NCBI GenBank assembly: GCA_035531075.1
Contig: DATKTO010000030.1
Location: 124,001-188,000 of the forward strand
Direction of reading: 5' to 3'
Length of the DNA stretch: 64,000 nt
DNA from: 39-52-133 sp035531075
GTDB lineage: Bacteria > Pseudomonadota > Gammaproteobacteria > Burkholderiales > Gallionellaceae
The first letter of the stretch is position 1. Each line of letters begins with the position of its first letter. Positions 63,115 to 64,000 of this stretch are shown one piece after another. The notes beneath the pieces are model-generated. The model was not told the DNA's origin. It saw nothing but the letters and a program-made list of their open reading frames with translations, and made no database searches. Both the position numbers and the translations under genes were made by a program.

Positions 63115-63660
63115 ATGAATCTTAAAGAAACACAAATCGACAGCACGCTGTCGTATGACGGCAATTTCCTCAAAGTGCGCAAAGACAATGCCCGCATGCC
63201 GGATGGCAGCGTCAGCACGCGCGAATACATCACCCATCCGGGCGCTGTTGCAATCCTCGCTTTGCTCGATAACGGCAAGCTGATCATGGAAAGACAGTTT
63301 CGCTATGCGCCGCAGCGGGAGTTCATTGAAATCCCCGCAGGCAAGATCGACCAGGGCGAAGATATTCTTGTCACCGCACAGCGCGAGCTGCTCGAAGAGA
63401 CCGGCTATGTGGCAAACGAGTGGACACATCTGACCACTTCATGGCCCTGCATCGGTTATGCCGACGAGCGCCTGGAATACTTTCTGGCAACCGGCCTCAG
63501 CCACCAGGGCAGACAACTCGATGAGGGCGAGTTTCTTGAGGTGTTTGAACTGGGCGTGGAAGAGGCGATAGATTGGGTGCGGCAGGGCAAGATCAACGAC
63601 AGCAAAACCATTGTCGGTCTGTTCTGGATGGAAAAACTGCAGCAAGGCTGGAAAATATAA
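63115..63660 (+). CDS. NUDIX hydrolase, ADP-ribose pyrophosphatase-like
   Basis: 181 residues. The complete Nudix box runs from Gly76 to about residue 98 (GKIDQGE...RELLEETGY), with the metal-binding REXXEE at 90-95. The EIPAGKID context is typical of the NudF/ADP-ribose pyrophosphatase group. ATG 63115 is used; an earlier TTG would add 11 residues from within the terminator region. In betaproteobacteria a NUDIX gene often follows nuoN. Confidence 0.92.
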   Translation: MNLKETQIDSTLSYDGNFLKVRKDNARMPDGSVSTREYITHPGAVAILALLDNGKLIMERQFRYAPQREFIEIPAGKIDQGEDILVTAQRELLEETGYVANEWTHLTTSWPCIGYADERLEYFLATGLSHQGRQLDEGEFLEVFELGVEEAIDWVRQGKINDSKTIVGLFWMEKLQQGWKI

Positions 63661-63679
63661 ATGCACCAATAGTGGATTG

Positions 63680-63709
63680 TGCATGGTGCATGTGCACCAA
63701 ATTGGTGAA
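63680..63709 (+). promoter_or_regulatory. NtrC-binding sites upstream of amtB
   Basis: Two overlapping matches to the 17-bp NtrC site (TGCAC-N7-GTGCA) are TGCATGGTGCATGTGCA (63680-63696) and TGCACCAAATTGGTGAA (63693-63709), with one to two mismatches each. They lie about 64 bp upstream of a sigma-54 promoter, the normal enhancer distance. Confidence 0.65.
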
Positions 63710-63772
63710 TATATCTCTCCGAAATTTCCCTGTTTTGTGAAAATAACCAATAAAATCAACGTATAGTATGCA

Positions 63773-63788
63773 TGGTATATAAATTGCT
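63773..63788 (+). promoter_or_regulatory. Sigma-54 (RpoN) promoter for amtB
   Basis: TGGTATATAAATTGCT has the invariant GG and GC separated by exactly 10 bp and agrees with TGGCAC-N5-TTGC at the key bases. It ends 37 bp before the amtB ATG, and NtrC-like sites lie upstream. Confidence 0.7.
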
Positions 63789-63824
63789 TGTGATTAACGG
63801 ATTTGCACACTAATGGGGTTGGAG

Positions 63825-64000
63825 ATGGAAAATTTAAAAGTCGGTAGCGATGTCTTGTTTGTCTTGCTGGGTGCCATCATGGTCCTGGCCATGCACGCCG
63901 GATTTGCCTTTCTCGAACTGGGCACGGTGCGCAAAAAAAACCAGGTCAATGCGCTGGTAAAAATCATCACCGACTTTGCCATCTCCACTCTGGCCTATTT
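63825..64000 (+). CDS. amtB: Ammonium transporter AmtB family (3' end outside window)
   Basis: Only the first 58 codons are present. The translation MENLKVGSDVLFVLLGAIMV, followed by MHAGFAFLELGTVRKKNQVN, matches the first helices of Amt proteins. ATG 63825 or the in-frame ATG 63813 may start it; GGGG at 63815-63818 would serve the former. It starts without a signal peptide-like stretch. Regulation by nitrogen status is indicated by the NtrC and sigma-54 sites. No glnK precedes it. Confidence 0.85.
   Translation, partial: MENLKVGSDVLFVLLGAIMVLAMHAGFAFLELGTVRKKNQVNALVKIITDFAISTLAY

Overview
The window looks like chromosome of a respiratory betaproteobacterium. The gene orders fimV / truA / trpF-trpB-trpA-accD-folC-dedD-cvpA-purF-metZ, recA-recX and tpiA-secG-tRNA-Leu-nuoA..N are typical of Nitrosomonadales and Gallionellaceae-like lineages. 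That placement is inferred from synteny and protein character only. No phage, insertion sequence, CRISPR array or rRNA is visible.

Layout. 1-13152 is housekeeping: the end of a FimV-like protein, an EcfT-like membrane protein overlapping truA, the trp/acc/fol/pur block, metZ behind a SAM-II-type riboswitch, and pncC. 13153-24390 is a denitrification island. It holds a small membrane gene with norC and norB, then nirS (cytochrome cd1 nitrite reductase), then nirC-F-DL-G-H-J-N for heme d1 synthesis. An NsrR-like site lies upstream of the nor genes. Nitrite is reduced to NO by NirS and NO to N2O by NorCB. No nirE, nirM, norD/norQ or nos gene is inside the window. 24391-33324 holds an outer-membrane gene broken by an in-frame amber codon, a small histidine-rich protein, recA-recX, a MacAB-like exporter with two permeases, a TlpA-like thioredoxin and FxsA.

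33419-44812 holds alaS, a long nested inverted-repeat region, phosphomannomutase, waaF, a CHCC zinc-finger protein, ilvE, a second repeat-rich gap, and pstSCAB on the minus strand with a Pho-box-like sequence before pstS. 44956-46722 encodes an EAL-CBS-GGDEF protein. 46980-63023 is tpiA, secG, tRNA-Leu(GAG) and a complete 14-gene nuo operon ending at a strong terminator. A NUDIX hydrolase and the start of an AmtB ammonium transporter follow, the latter with NtrC-like sites and a sigma-54 promoter.

The most notable observations are: (1) a SAM-II riboswitch joined to an intrinsic terminator and a possible antiterminator upstream of metZ; (2) a stub repeating the first 11 codons of nuoD, with only synonymous differences, just upstream of nuoD; (3) a pair of inverted modular repeats at 36110-36687 whose stems differ in sequence but both still pair; (4) duplication of the 3' end of pstB next to alternating hairpins; and (5) the NsrR, Pho and NtrC/sigma-54 regulatory sites. 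I found no clearly undescribed multi-gene system.
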